Assembly (NCBI GenBank): GCA_036265325.1
Contig: DATAPH010000090.1
Coordinates: 1-64,000 of the forward strand
Origin: AC-51 sp036265325
Lineage (GTDB): Bacteria > Actinomycetota > UBA4738 > HRBIN12
Length of the DNA stretch: 64,000 nucleotides
Direction: 5' to 3'
The notes below the pieces were generated by a model. It was not told where the DNA came from. It ran no database searches and saw only the letters and a program-made list of their open reading frames with translations. Shown here one piece after another: positions 36,301 through 44,500 of this stretch. A program made the translations under genes and the position numbers. Positions within the stretch are counted from its first letter, which is position 1; each line of letters opens with the position of its first letter.

Positions 36301-37569
36301 ATGGCGCGACTGACCGCTGCGGTCCTGACGATCTCCGACGGCGTCTCGTCGGGTACGCGCGCCGACGGTTCCGGCGACGCCGCGCAGGAGCTGCTCATCG
36401 GCGCCGGGTTCGACGTGTCGGGGCGCGAAGCCGTTGCAGACGAACGTCCGGAGATCGAAGCCGCGATGCGACGGCTCGCAGCGTCCCATGCGCTCGTCGT
36501 GACGACCGGTGGCACAGGCTTCGGTCCCCGCGACGTGACGCCGGAGGCGACGAAGGCGGTCCTCGATCGCGAGGCCCCCGGGCTTGCGGAGCTGATGCGC
36601 GCTGCAGGCCTCGCGCACACACCGATGGCCGCCCTGTCGCGCGGGACCGCAGGGACGATCGGCCAGACCTTGGTCGTCAATCTCCCTGGGTCGCCGAAGG
36701 GCGTTCGCGAGTCGCTCGAAGCGGTGCTGCCGGTGTTGCCCCACGCATTGGAGCTGTCGGAAGGGATGACGGGCGCGCATCCGGCCGCGGCGACCTCGGC
36801 CGGCGATCCCGGTGCCGTTGTGGACGTCGCTCCTTCCGCGTCCGGTGCGCCGGAGGATCGGCCGGAGGATCGGCCGGAGGATCGGGTCGACGTCACCGCA
36901 GTGAAGGTCGTTGCCGGCGCGCCGCCATGCCGCGTCGGGATGCGGATGACGATCGTGCCGGGTGGTCCTGCGTCGGGGACGCTCGGGTGCTCCGAGTTCG
37001 ACTCGCAGGCGATCGAGGCGGCGGCCGGGGCCGCGGAACGAGGTGATGCGACGACGGCCGTGTTGCACCATCCCGACGGCGACGTCGAGGTCTTCATCGA
37101 GCCGCGCCGCTCGCCACCGCGCGTCTTCGCGGTGTCCGCGACCGATGTGGCCCGGGCGGTCCGGCGTCACCTCGCGCCCCTGGGCTATCGCGTGGTGGTC
37201 GTCGAGCCGCGACGCGAACGCGTCGCGGCCGACGACGAGCCGGTGGTGTTCTCCCTCGACGGCGCCGCGCTCTCCGAGCGCGACGCCGTCGTCCTGACCG
37301 ACCACGATGCCCCGTACGCCAGTGAGCTGCTCGCGGAGGCCGCGCGCTCCAAGGCGGGGTTCGTCGGCATGATGAGCTCGAAACGTCACGTGGCCAGCCA
37401 CCTCGACGCGGTGCGTGCGATGGGCATCGACGACGACGTGATCGCGCGGATCCACGCGCCGGTCGGGCTCGATCTGGGGCGCAAGGATGCCGACGGCATC
37501 GCGTTGTCGATCGCGGCAGGAATCGTCGCCGACGCCAACGGCACGGACGGCGGCTGGCTCGACCGATGA
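36301..37569 (+). CDS. MoaB/MogA-XdhC fusion protein
   Basis: 422 aa. Residues 1-160 are a MoaB/MogA domain (AAVLTISDGVSSGTRADGSGDAAQELL; VVTTGGTGFGPRDVTPEAT; NLPGSPKGVRESL) for adenylylation of, or metal insertion into, molybdopterin. A linker (about 165-195) contains three PEDR repeats. Residues about 200-410 are XdhC: a short CoxI-like part (VTAVKVVAGAPPCRVGMRMTIVPGG) and the Rossmann part (VVLTDHDAPYASELL; GFVGMMSSKRHV; IHAPVGLDLGRKDADGIALSI). XdhC binds and delivers sulfurated Moco to xanthine dehydrogenase-type enzymes. ATG has GGGAGG upstream; the end overlaps the next gene (ATGA). Confidence 0.85.
   Translation: MARLTAAVLTISDGVSSGTRADGSGDAAQELLIGAGFDVSGREAVADERPEIEAAMRRLAASHALVVTTGGTGFGPRDVTPEATKAVLDREAPGLAELMRAAGLAHTPMAALSRGTAGTIGQTLVVNLPGSPKGVRESLEAVLPVLPHALELSEGMTGAHPAAATSAGDPGAVVDVAPSASGAPEDRPEDRPEDRVDVTAVKVVAGAPPCRVGMRMTIVPGGPASGTLGCSEFDSQAIEAAAGAAERGDATTAVLHHPDGDVEVFIEPRRSPPRVFAVSATDVARAVRRHLAPLGYRVVVVEPRRERVAADDEPVVFSLDGAALSERDAVVLTDHDAPYASELLAEAARSKAGFVGMMSSKRHVASHLDAVRAMGIDDDVIARIHAPVGLDLGRKDADGIALSIAAGIVADANGTDGGWLDR
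36850..36885 (+). repeat. Three tandem 12-base repeats in the moaB-xdhC linker
   Basis: Three identical copies of CCGGAGGATCGG encode PEDR-PEDR-PEDR between the two enzyme domains. Identity at the DNA level points to recent slippage and possible length variation between strains. Confidence 0.9.
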
Positions 37570-38333
37570 GCCGAGACGATGTTCGCGCGAACCTGGCGAG
37601 CTGGGAGGCCGACAGTGCCGACTACCAACAACGCCACGGCGCGTTCCTCGGCCGATGGGTCGAGTTCGGCTGGGGAACGTGGGCGATCCCGGAGGACGAC
37701 GTGCACGCGCTCGGACACGTCGAGGGGCTCGACGCGCTGGAGTTGGGGTGCGGCGCCGCGCAGTTCGGGATCCGCGTCGCGATGCGCGGCGCCTCGGTCG
37801 TCGGTCTGGACTTCAGCGCGAACCAACTCGCCGCCGCACCGGCCAACATGGACGACGCCGATGTGCACTTCCCGCTCGTCCGCGGCGACGCCGAGGACCT
37901 CCCGTTCGCCGACGCGAGCTTCGATCTCGTGTTCTGCGATCACGGCGCGATGAACTTCACGGATCCGACGCGGAGCGTGCCCGAGGTGTCACGGGTGTTG
38001 CGGCCCGGTGGCCGGTTCGTCTTCCTCGGCACCACGCCGTTCCTCTTCGTGACCTGGCCGATGGTCGACGGTCCGCCGGGGCGTACGCTCGAGCGCTCGT
38101 ACTTCGAGTCACGGCGGATGACGTGGGACGAGGACGATCCGTCCTTCGAGTACCAGCTTCCCTACGGCGAGTGGATCCGTTTGTTCCGCGCCAACGGGTT
38201 CGTGGTCGAGGACCTGATCGAGCTGCGCCCGGCGCTCGACGCCGAAACGGCGTTCACCGGCTACGTGACGCTCGAGTGGGCTCGGGACTTCCCGGCCGAA
38301 CAGATCTGGAAGGTGCGGAAGGAGACGCCGTGA
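37566..38333 (+). CDS. Class I SAM-dependent methyltransferase
   Basis: 255 aa with SAM loop LELGCGAAQFGIRVAMRGASVVGLDFSANQLAAA, motif II RGDAEDLPFADASFDLVFCDHGAMNFTD, and the VLRPGGRFVFLGTTPF strand, placing it in the UbiE/Methyltransf_11 group. The substrate is unknown. ATG overlaps the preceding stop (ATGA) and its own stop overlaps the sulfatase GTG (GTGA), so it is in one transcript from the Moco fusion gene to the sulfatase. Confidence 0.85.
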   Translation: MSRDDVRANLASWEADSADYQQRHGAFLGRWVEFGWGTWAIPEDDVHALGHVEGLDALELGCGAAQFGIRVAMRGASVVGLDFSANQLAAAPANMDDADVHFPLVRGDAEDLPFADASFDLVFCDHGAMNFTDPTRSVPEVSRVLRPGGRFVFLGTTPFLFVTWPMVDGPPGRTLERSYFESRRMTWDEDDPSFEYQLPYGEWIRLFRANGFVVEDLIELRPALDAETAFTGYVTLEWARDFPAEQIWKVRKETP

Positions 38334-39712
38334 CGAAGACGATCGCCGCGGTGGTGGCGATCTGCTCTCTCGTCGCGGCGGCCGTCTTCCGAGGGAGCCC
38401 GCCGGTCGTCGCCCCCGACCCACGGCCCAACGTGCTCCTGGTCCTCACCGACGACCAGACGCTCGACACGATCGGCTCGGACCCGCCCGCCATGCCGTGG
38501 TTCCAGTCGCAGCTCACCGACCCGGCCGGCCATTGGCTCTGGTTCCCGCGGGCGGTCGCGTCGACGCCGCTGTGCTGTCCGTCGCGATCGACCATCCTGA
38601 CCGGCCGGTACGACACGCAGACCGGCGTACGCAACAACGAGGAGGGACCGAACCTCGACGACACGAACACGCTGCCGGTGTGGTTGCAGGACGCCGGCTA
38701 CACCACCGGCCTGGTCGGGAAATACCTGAACCTCTATCCCTGGGGTCGCGCGCCGTTCGTCCCACCGGGGTGGGATCGGTGGTTCGCCAAGGAGAACGCC
38801 AACGAGTCCACCGCGTACTACGACTACGACGTCGTCGACCAAGGGCTCGTGCGGTACTACGGCGACGCACCGCCGGACTACGCCACCGACGTGCTCGGCG
38901 CGCAGGCGCTCCGCTTCGTCCAGCAGGCGCCGTCGGACGCGCCGTGGTTCCTCTACTTCAGTCCGAACGCGCCGCACCTGCCGTGGGTGCCCGCACCGCA
39001 GCACGTCGGCGCCTTTGACGGCGTGCAGCCGCCGATCGCAAACCTCACGACGATGAACGACGTCCGCGGGAAGCCCGCATACGTGCGCGACCTTCCGCCG
39101 AAGACCGAGGTGGACCGTCAGGCCTACATCCAGGACGACCGCAACGAGCGCGAGATGTTGCTGTCGGTCGACGCCTGGTTCCAGCAGATCGTCGATGCCG
39201 TCGCTGCACGCGGCGAGCTCGACAACACCGTGATCATCTTCATGGGCGACAACGGGTACACGCTCGGGCTGCACCGGCTCGACGGGAAGCGGTACCCCTA
39301 CACGCCGTCGGTGCGGATCCCGTTCGCGATCCGGACGCCGTGGGCACCGGCGGCAACGATCGGCCAACCGGTGTCGAACGTCGATGTCGCGGGCACGATC
39401 GCCGCGCTCGCCGGCGTCGCGCCCGGTCTCCGGCAGATGGGCATCGACCTTGGTCCTGCGATCCGCGGCGACCCGCTCCCAGCGCGGCCCGGCGTGTTCC
39501 TTGACTGGGGCGGTGACAGCTACGCGCCCGCGTGGCAGGGCGTGCTGACGCGCGACGGCACATACGTCCGCAACGCCGACGGGTTCCAAGAGCTCTACCG
39601 CGCACCGGACGCGTGGCAGCTGCACAATGTCGCCGACGCTGCGAGCGCGCGGACGCTCGCACGCCACGACCGCTCGCTCCTGTCGGTTCTGGGCGCCGAA
39701 GCCCAGGGGTAG
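38330..39712 (+). CDS. Secreted type I sulfatase
   Basis: 460 aa with an N-terminal signal or anchor (TIAAVVAICSLVAAAVF). The metal site begins PNVLLVLTDDQTLD, and the activation motif STPLCCPSRSTILTGRY contains C-x-P-x-R, whose cysteine becomes formylglycine. GKYLN, SPNAPHLPW and IIFMGDNGYTLG complete the family pattern. It hydrolyses a sulfate ester outside the membrane; the closest-looking group is arylsulfatase/glycosaminoglycan sulfatase type. GTG overlaps the methyltransferase stop. The activating enzyme gene is not in the window. Confidence 0.88.
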   Translation: MTKTIAAVVAICSLVAAAVFRGSPPVVAPDPRPNVLLVLTDDQTLDTIGSDPPAMPWFQSQLTDPAGHWLWFPRAVASTPLCCPSRSTILTGRYDTQTGVRNNEEGPNLDDTNTLPVWLQDAGYTTGLVGKYLNLYPWGRAPFVPPGWDRWFAKENANESTAYYDYDVVDQGLVRYYGDAPPDYATDVLGAQALRFVQQAPSDAPWFLYFSPNAPHLPWVPAPQHVGAFDGVQPPIANLTTMNDVRGKPAYVRDLPPKTEVDRQAYIQDDRNEREMLLSVDAWFQQIVDAVAARGELDNTVIIFMGDNGYTLGLHRLDGKRYPYTPSVRIPFAIRTPWAPAATIGQPVSNVDVAGTIAALAGVAPGLRQMGIDLGPAIRGDPLPARPGVFLDWGGDSYAPAWQGVLTRDGTYVRNADGFQELYRAPDAWQLHNVADAASARTLARHDRSLLSVLGAEAQG

Positions 39713-39715
39713 ACT
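39710..39715 (+). promoter_or_regulatory. -10 hexamer, leaderless start of the phosphoesterase gene
   Basis: TAGACT, six bases, GTG 39722. The first three bases are the sulfatase stop codon. Confidence 0.55.
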
Positions 39716-39721
39716 CGCTCG

Positions 39722-41212
39722 GTGCAGAGCGGGGGGCCGCCGATCATCCGACGATCGAACCTGCGACGGCCGACCCGCAGCCAGATCGCGCGCCGACGCG
39801 CGACGGTCGTCGTCGGCGTCGTCATCGGATCGGTCGCGCTATGGCAGTTCTGGCCGACCGGTGCCAGCACCGGCGCGACGGCGCCGGCCAGCACCGGTCG
39901 ATCGCAGCCACCGCCGACCTCTGGCGCCGCCAGCCCGAGCGTGTCCATCAAGCCGGGCTCGAACCCGATCCAGCACGTGATCTTTCTCGTGAAGGAGAAC
40001 CACACCTTCGACAACTACTTCGGCAAGTACCCCGGCGCGGACGGCGCGACGCGCGGCAAGACCCTGCAGTGCGACGCGGGGAACAGTCCGGGGCCGACGG
40101 TGAAGCTCACCCCGGCGCCGTACATGTACCCGCATGACCTGGGCCACGCGTTCGTGCCGGGGCTGACGGCGATCGACGGCGGCAGGATGGACGGGTTCAA
40201 CTGTGTGCCGCTCGGCGAGGACATGACCGGCTACACGCAGTTCAGCCGGCAGACCCTGCCAGCGTATTGGGCGCTCGCCGACCGGTTCGTGTTGGCCGAC
40301 CACTTCTTCACCTCGATGTACGGGCCGACGTTCCCCGAACACCTGTACACGGTCGCGGCGCAGTCCTACGGGATCGTCGACAACAAGAGCTCGACCGACC
40401 ACCCTGGCAGCTACTGCGACGACCCGACCGAGTACACGAGCAGGTTTCCGATCGAGGATCTGTCACAGAAGGACGACCGCACGATCATGGGTCTCGAGGA
40501 CCACTTCCTCGACAACCCGGCGAACCTGTTCAAGATCGCCGGCTACTGGGTGCGCACACCGACCTGTATCAACATCAAGGTGCTGCCCGACGAGCTTCAG
40601 AAGGCCCACGTGAGCTGGAAGTACTACGCCGACACCGACCAGTGGATGAACGCGCTTCAGGCGATCCGGCACGTGCGGTTCAGCTCGATGTGGAACCAGG
40701 TTCAGCCGCCGGAGACGATCTTGTCGGACCTGAAGAGCGATCAGCTCCCCGCGGTGTCGTGGCTGATCCCGCCGGAGGGGAACCCGAACGAGCACCCCGG
40801 CGGCGGCGTCAACATCTGTGAGGGCGAGAACTGGACCGTGGACTATCTCAACGCGGTCTTCCATTCGTCCGCGTGGCCCTCGACCGCGATCATCATCGTC
40901 TGGGACGACTTCGGCGGCATGTACGACCACGTCGCGCCTCCGCACTACGACATCATGGGCCTCGGTCCGCGGACGCCCGCGCTGATCATCTCGCCGTATA
41001 CCGTCGCCGGGTCGAACCCCGACGGCGGGTCGATCGACTCGACGACGTACGAGTTCTCGAGCGTGCTGCGGTTCATCGAGGAACTGCACGGCCTGCCGGC
41101 GATGACCGACCGCGACGCGCAGGCCTCGCCGCTGGCGGGCGCCTTCGACTTCACCCAGCCGCCGAACCTGAGCTACCCGAAGCTCCGCGACCGGACCTGC
41201 CCGACGTCGTGA
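39722..41212 (+). CDS. Exported phospholipase C/acid phosphatase-type phosphoesterase
   Basis: 496 aa. A basic N terminus and one hydrophobic segment (about 28-46) lead into a Thr/Ser/Pro linker and then the phosphoesterase family domain: HVIFLVKENHTFDNYFGKYPGADG is the metal-site signature, followed by FVLADHFFTSMYGPTFPEHLY and IVWDDFGGMYDHVAPP. It would cleave a phosphate ester or phospholipid outside the membrane. The gene has its own leaderless promoter although the sulfatase ends only 10 bases before it. The next gene overlaps its stop (GTGA). Confidence 0.88.
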   Translation: MQSGGPPIIRRSNLRRPTRSQIARRRATVVVGVVIGSVALWQFWPTGASTGATAPASTGRSQPPPTSGAASPSVSIKPGSNPIQHVIFLVKENHTFDNYFGKYPGADGATRGKTLQCDAGNSPGPTVKLTPAPYMYPHDLGHAFVPGLTAIDGGRMDGFNCVPLGEDMTGYTQFSRQTLPAYWALADRFVLADHFFTSMYGPTFPEHLYTVAAQSYGIVDNKSSTDHPGSYCDDPTEYTSRFPIEDLSQKDDRTIMGLEDHFLDNPANLFKIAGYWVRTPTCINIKVLPDELQKAHVSWKYYADTDQWMNALQAIRHVRFSSMWNQVQPPETILSDLKSDQLPAVSWLIPPEGNPNEHPGGGVNICEGENWTVDYLNAVFHSSAWPSTAIIIVWDDFGGMYDHVAPPHYDIMGLGPRTPALIISPYTVAGSNPDGGSIDSTTYEFSSVLRFIEELHGLPAMTDRDAQASPLAGAFDFTQPPNLSYPKLRDRTCPTS

Positions 41213-41925
41213 GACGCGCCGCCGCGCTGGCGCTCGTCGCCGTGGTTCCGCTGCTGATGGCCGCTGGCGATCCGACGGGCGATGTCGTGCACTGCGCCTC
41301 GCGGACCGCCGTCTCCGATCCGACGGCCGACGTCGTCGGGGTGCAGGGCGAAGCCGCCGAGCTCGGCACCGCGGCCGTGTGGCGGATCACGTTCGCGAAG
41401 CCGCTCCCCGTTCCCGACCACGACGGCGCGCCGCTGCGGATCGACGTCCTCGTTCGCGATCCGCTGATCGCGCCGGTCACGCTCGGCGACGAGCACGGCA
41501 TGAACCGGATCGTTCGATGGGATGACACGGGGCCCGACGCGCTCGAGAACGTGATGTGGGTGTACGAGCGATCGGCGACGACGTTCAACCCGCCGGCGAT
41601 CGACGGCCGAACCGTCACCTTCACCGTCCCGGGCCGGATCCTGCTCGGCGAAGCCGCAAACGGAACCGAGCTCGTCCGCCGGGCTCGATGGAGCGTCTTG
41701 GTGCGCGACGGCGGCGCATGCGACCGCGTGGGGACCGTGCCGGTCTACCGCCTGCAGCAGGTGAACGAGTCTCCTTCGCCCACCGTGTCGCACCTGATCC
41801 CGACCCCGTCGCCGTCGCGGACGGCCGAGGACCCGAAGTCGCCGGCCGGATGGGTCATCATCGTGATCCTGCTCGCAACCGTCACCGTGGTGCCCTTGGT
41901 CTTGTTGCGGCGCAGGAATTCATGA
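41209..41925 (+). CDS. Extracellular protein with C-terminal membrane anchor
   Basis: 238 aa. An N-terminal signal (RRAAALALVAVVPLLMAAG) precedes a beta-rich domain of about 170 residues (ADVVGVQGEAAELGTAAVWRITFAKPLP... VTFTVPGRILLG), a Ser/Thr/Pro stalk, and a C-terminal hydrophobic helix WVIIVILLATVTVVPLVLL ending in RRRNS. There is no LPxTG. GTG overlaps the phosphoesterase stop, so the two products may act together at the surface. Family not recognised. Confidence 0.7.
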   Translation: MRRAAALALVAVVPLLMAAGDPTGDVVHCASRTAVSDPTADVVGVQGEAAELGTAAVWRITFAKPLPVPDHDGAPLRIDVLVRDPLIAPVTLGDEHGMNRIVRWDDTGPDALENVMWVYERSATTFNPPAIDGRTVTFTVPGRILLGEAANGTELVRRARWSVLVRDGGACDRVGTVPVYRLQQVNESPSPTVSHLIPTPSPSRTAEDPKSPAGWVIIVILLATVTVVPLVLLRRRNS

Positions 41926-41947
41926 GCGCCTCCTCAAGGATGGCCCC

Positions 41948-42556
41948 TTGTCGTACGACACTGCACAGGTCATGGACCGGCGATGGCTGGCGTTCCGCGA
42001 CCAGGCGGGGGCCTCGCTCAACACGCCCCTGCGCTCGAGCCTGCCCATCGGCCTGAACTGGCGCGGCGGGTTCCTCATCGGCGCGGAGGAGATCACGGCG
42101 CTCGACCAGACCGTACGCTCGGCGGCGGACCAGGTCGGCGCGGCGGTCGCCGTGTGGGAGACGCCGACCTACACGTACGGCGTCGCGGCCGAGCGCGACC
42201 ACACCGAGATCCCGTTCCTGCTCGGCGTCGTGCCGACGGCGATCCCCGACGAGGCGACGGACGCGGTCGCCCGCTGCGGGATCGGCTCGAGCTACGCGGC
42301 GTGGCGCCAGCACACCGCGCAGGCGCTCGCGGCGTGGTCCGTCCAGACGCCGCGGACGGCCGACGCGCTCGAGGTGGACGCCGTCCTGCAGCTTGCCGAC
42401 CAGACCGCCGTCGAGGCATGGTGCCGACTGTTCGGCATGGCGGTGCCGGTCGAGCGCGAGCTCACGCCGGAGGATCAGGCGGCGATGGCGCGCGCGATGT
42501 TGGCGGAGGCCGCCGAACGCAAGCGCAAGCGCCGCTCGGTCGACCTCGCCTGGTGA
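41948..42556 (+). CDS. Hypothetical protein, 202 aa
   Basis: Not recognised. An alpha-rich soluble protein with no signal peptide: QTVRSAADQVGAAVAVWETPTYTYGVAAERDHTEIPFLLGVVPTAIPDEATDAVARCGIGSSYAAWRQHTAQALAAW, ending in a basic helix ERKRKRRSVDLAW. The start could be TTG 41948 (AAGGA six to seven bases upstream) or ATG 41972. It is 22 bases downstream of the membrane-anchored protein gene and convergent with the aminomutase gene. Confidence 0.6.
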   Translation: MSYDTAQVMDRRWLAFRDQAGASLNTPLRSSLPIGLNWRGGFLIGAEEITALDQTVRSAADQVGAAVAVWETPTYTYGVAAERDHTEIPFLLGVVPTAIPDEATDAVARCGIGSSYAAWRQHTAQALAAWSVQTPRTADALEVDAVLQLADQTAVEAWCRLFGMAVPVERELTPEDQAAMARAMLAEAAERKRKRRSVDLAW

Positions 42557-42565
42557 TCGTGCCCG

Positions 42566-44017
42566 CTACGCCCCGACCGTGATGCCCTGCTGAGCGGCAA
42601 GATCGGCGAGCAGGTCGTCGATGCCCCGCGCGATCTCATCGCGCCACCACTGCTGGCCGTCCTCGGGCAGCGTGTAGATCGGGTCGTAGTAGTGGTAGCG
42701 GCGCGTGAGCGCCTCCGGATCCTCGCCCTCGATCCCCGTGCGGTAGTTCTTCCGCCAATAGCTGATGCCGCGGGTGTGGTCGTAGTCGTCGACCATGTGC
42801 ACCCAGCGCTTGCCGACGAACGGTACGTCGCAGACGAACCGCGGCGTCGCGAACCCCGGCAGGTACCCGAGGATCGAGTACTGCAGGCGCTGGGCCTCTG
42901 CGACCGACAACCGCCAGTGCTCGGCGTTTGGGATCATGTCGCACATGTAGAAGTAGTACGGAAGGATCTTCCCGTGATCCAGCAGCGTGAAGCAGAGGTC
43001 AAGCAGCTGGTTCGGTGACGTGTTCACGCCGCGCAGCAGGACGCCCTGGTTACGGACGTCGCGGAAGCCCATGTCGAGCAGTTTGCGCACGGCGGTGCCG
43101 ACCAACGGCGTCACCTGCTGAGCCGCGTTCACGTGCGTGTGCAACGCGACGTCCTTGTCGCGCTCCCGAGCGCGCGTCGCGATCGCGTCGTATGCCGCGA
43201 GCACGTCGTCCTGCAAGAAGTGCTGCGGGATGCCCATCAAGCCCTTGGTCGCGATGCGGATGTCGCGGATGTTCTCGATGTCCATCAGCTTGAACAACCA
43301 CTCCTGCAGGCGCTTGGCCGGCACGTTGGCCATGTCGCCGCCGCTCACGACGACGTCGCGCACCTGCGGCGTGACGCGCAGGTAGTCGAGCATCGCGTCC
43401 CACCGGTCGTTCTGCTTCATCTCGAACTTGTACTTCAGGACCTGCAGCGTGTCGTTGCCGACGAGGTCCATCCGCGTGCAGTGGCCGCAGTATTGCGGAC
43501 ACGTCGGGATCAGCTCGGCAAGTACCTTCGTGGGGTAGCGGTGGGTGAGCCCCTCGACCGCCCACATGTCCGCCTCGTGAAGCGAGTCGCGGCTCGCGAG
43601 CGGGTGGCTCGGCCAGTCCGGCTCGCGCTCGGAGTAGGCGGGCGCCATGTACCGGCGGACCGGATCGGCGTAGAGATCTGCCTCCAGCATCGTGTTGATC
43701 ATCTGGGGCGGGATCAGCATCGACATCGTCGCCCGCTCCTGCTGGTCGTGCTCGATGTCGGCGTACAGTTCGTCGGTCAAGTGCTCGCCGAGCGCCTCCT
43801 TGAACTCCTTCAGGTTCTTCACCGTGTGCGCGCGCTGCCACTGCGCCGAGTTCCACTGCTCCTCGGTGACGTCGCGGTAGCCGGGCAGCCGGCGCCAGTC
43901 GGGCTCCACGTATTCCCGGGTGAGCGGATACGCGAACGGCTGGTCGCCCGCGTGGGCGTGGGCCTCGCGGTGACCGGGTCGGATGTCGGATGCCTGTGGA
44001 AGGAACTCCACGCTCAC
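42566..44017 (-). CDS. KamA-family lysine 2,3-aminomutase
   Basis: 483-aa radical SAM, PLP-dependent aminomutase. CPQYCGHCTR supplies the C-x3-C-x2-C iron-sulfur site; DVVVSGGDMAN, HTHVNAAQQVTP and the VLLRGVN segment fit the KamA pattern. It moves an amino group between adjacent carbons, classically L-lysine to beta-lysine; other aminomutases of this family act on glutamate or related residues. The GTG at 44017 is chosen because a consensus ribosome site AGGAGGTG lies at 44022-44028; the frame to 44113 extends without homology. No downstream beta-lysine acetyltransferase or fermentation gene is seen. Confidence 0.87.
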   Translation of the reverse strand: MSVEFLPQASDIRPGHREAHAHAGDQPFAYPLTREYVEPDWRRLPGYRDVTEEQWNSAQWQRAHTVKNLKEFKEALGEHLTDELYADIEHDQQERATMSMLIPPQMINTMLEADLYADPVRRYMAPAYSEREPDWPSHPLASRDSLHEADMWAVEGLTHRYPTKVLAELIPTCPQYCGHCTRMDLVGNDTLQVLKYKFEMKQNDRWDAMLDYLRVTPQVRDVVVSGGDMANVPAKRLQEWLFKLMDIENIRDIRIATKGLMGIPQHFLQDDVLAAYDAIATRARERDKDVALHTHVNAAQQVTPLVGTAVRKLLDMGFRDVRNQGVLLRGVNTSPNQLLDLCFTLLDHGKILPYYFYMCDMIPNAEHWRLSVAEAQRLQYSILGYLPGFATPRFVCDVPFVGKRWVHMVDDYDHTRGISYWRKNYRTGIEGEDPEALTRRYHYYDPIYTLPEDGQQWWRDEIARGIDDLLADLAAQQGITVGA

Positions 44018-44178
44018 GGGAACACCTCCTGGCTCGATCGGGCGGACTCGATAGGTCGTCCGTCTCGGCGGGCTATCGCGCGCCGCCGGAACGGGATGTT
44101 CTAGGGTTACCAAGCCATGATAGCGGCGAAACGTCCGGCCGAGAAGACTCGAAACCGAAGGATATTCGGAAAGAGGAT

Positions 44179-44457
44179 CTAGCGACGGGGCCCGCCAGGG
44201 CCACCACGCCCGTCACGACGGGGGCGGCGCGTGTCACGGATCTCGGGGCCTTTCTTCGGCAACCGAGCCTTCATGGGGGCGTGGCCCGTTCGCTCGAACT
44301 TGACCTGGAAGTATTCCGGCGTCTGAGCCCGTTCGACCTCACGCCATCCGTTGGCCAGCAAGTGCTTCTGGCGAGATGCCGCGGTCTTGCGCAGTGAGTC
44401 GCCGCCCGGCACCTTCACGTAGAAGCGCTCGTGGATGATCTCTCGATAGTCGGCCAT
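44179..44457 (-). CDS. Small basic protein, 92 aa
   Basis: MADYREIIHERFYVKVPGG begins a compact alpha/beta stretch (HLLANGWREVERAQTPEYFQVKFERTG) followed by a strongly basic, Gly/Arg-rich tail that could bind nucleic acid. No family recognised. The frame extends upstream to 44670, but the ATG at 44457 fits the protein-like composition. It is divergent from the first GGDEF/EAL gene. Confidence 0.6.
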   Translation of the reverse strand: MADYREIIHERFYVKVPGGDSLRKTAASRQKHLLANGWREVERAQTPEYFQVKFERTGHAPMKARLPKKGPEIRDTRRPRRDGRGGPGGPRR

Positions 44458-44500
44458 CGCCGGACAAGGGTAACAGGGCCTCGCATCTGCCCCGGAGACG

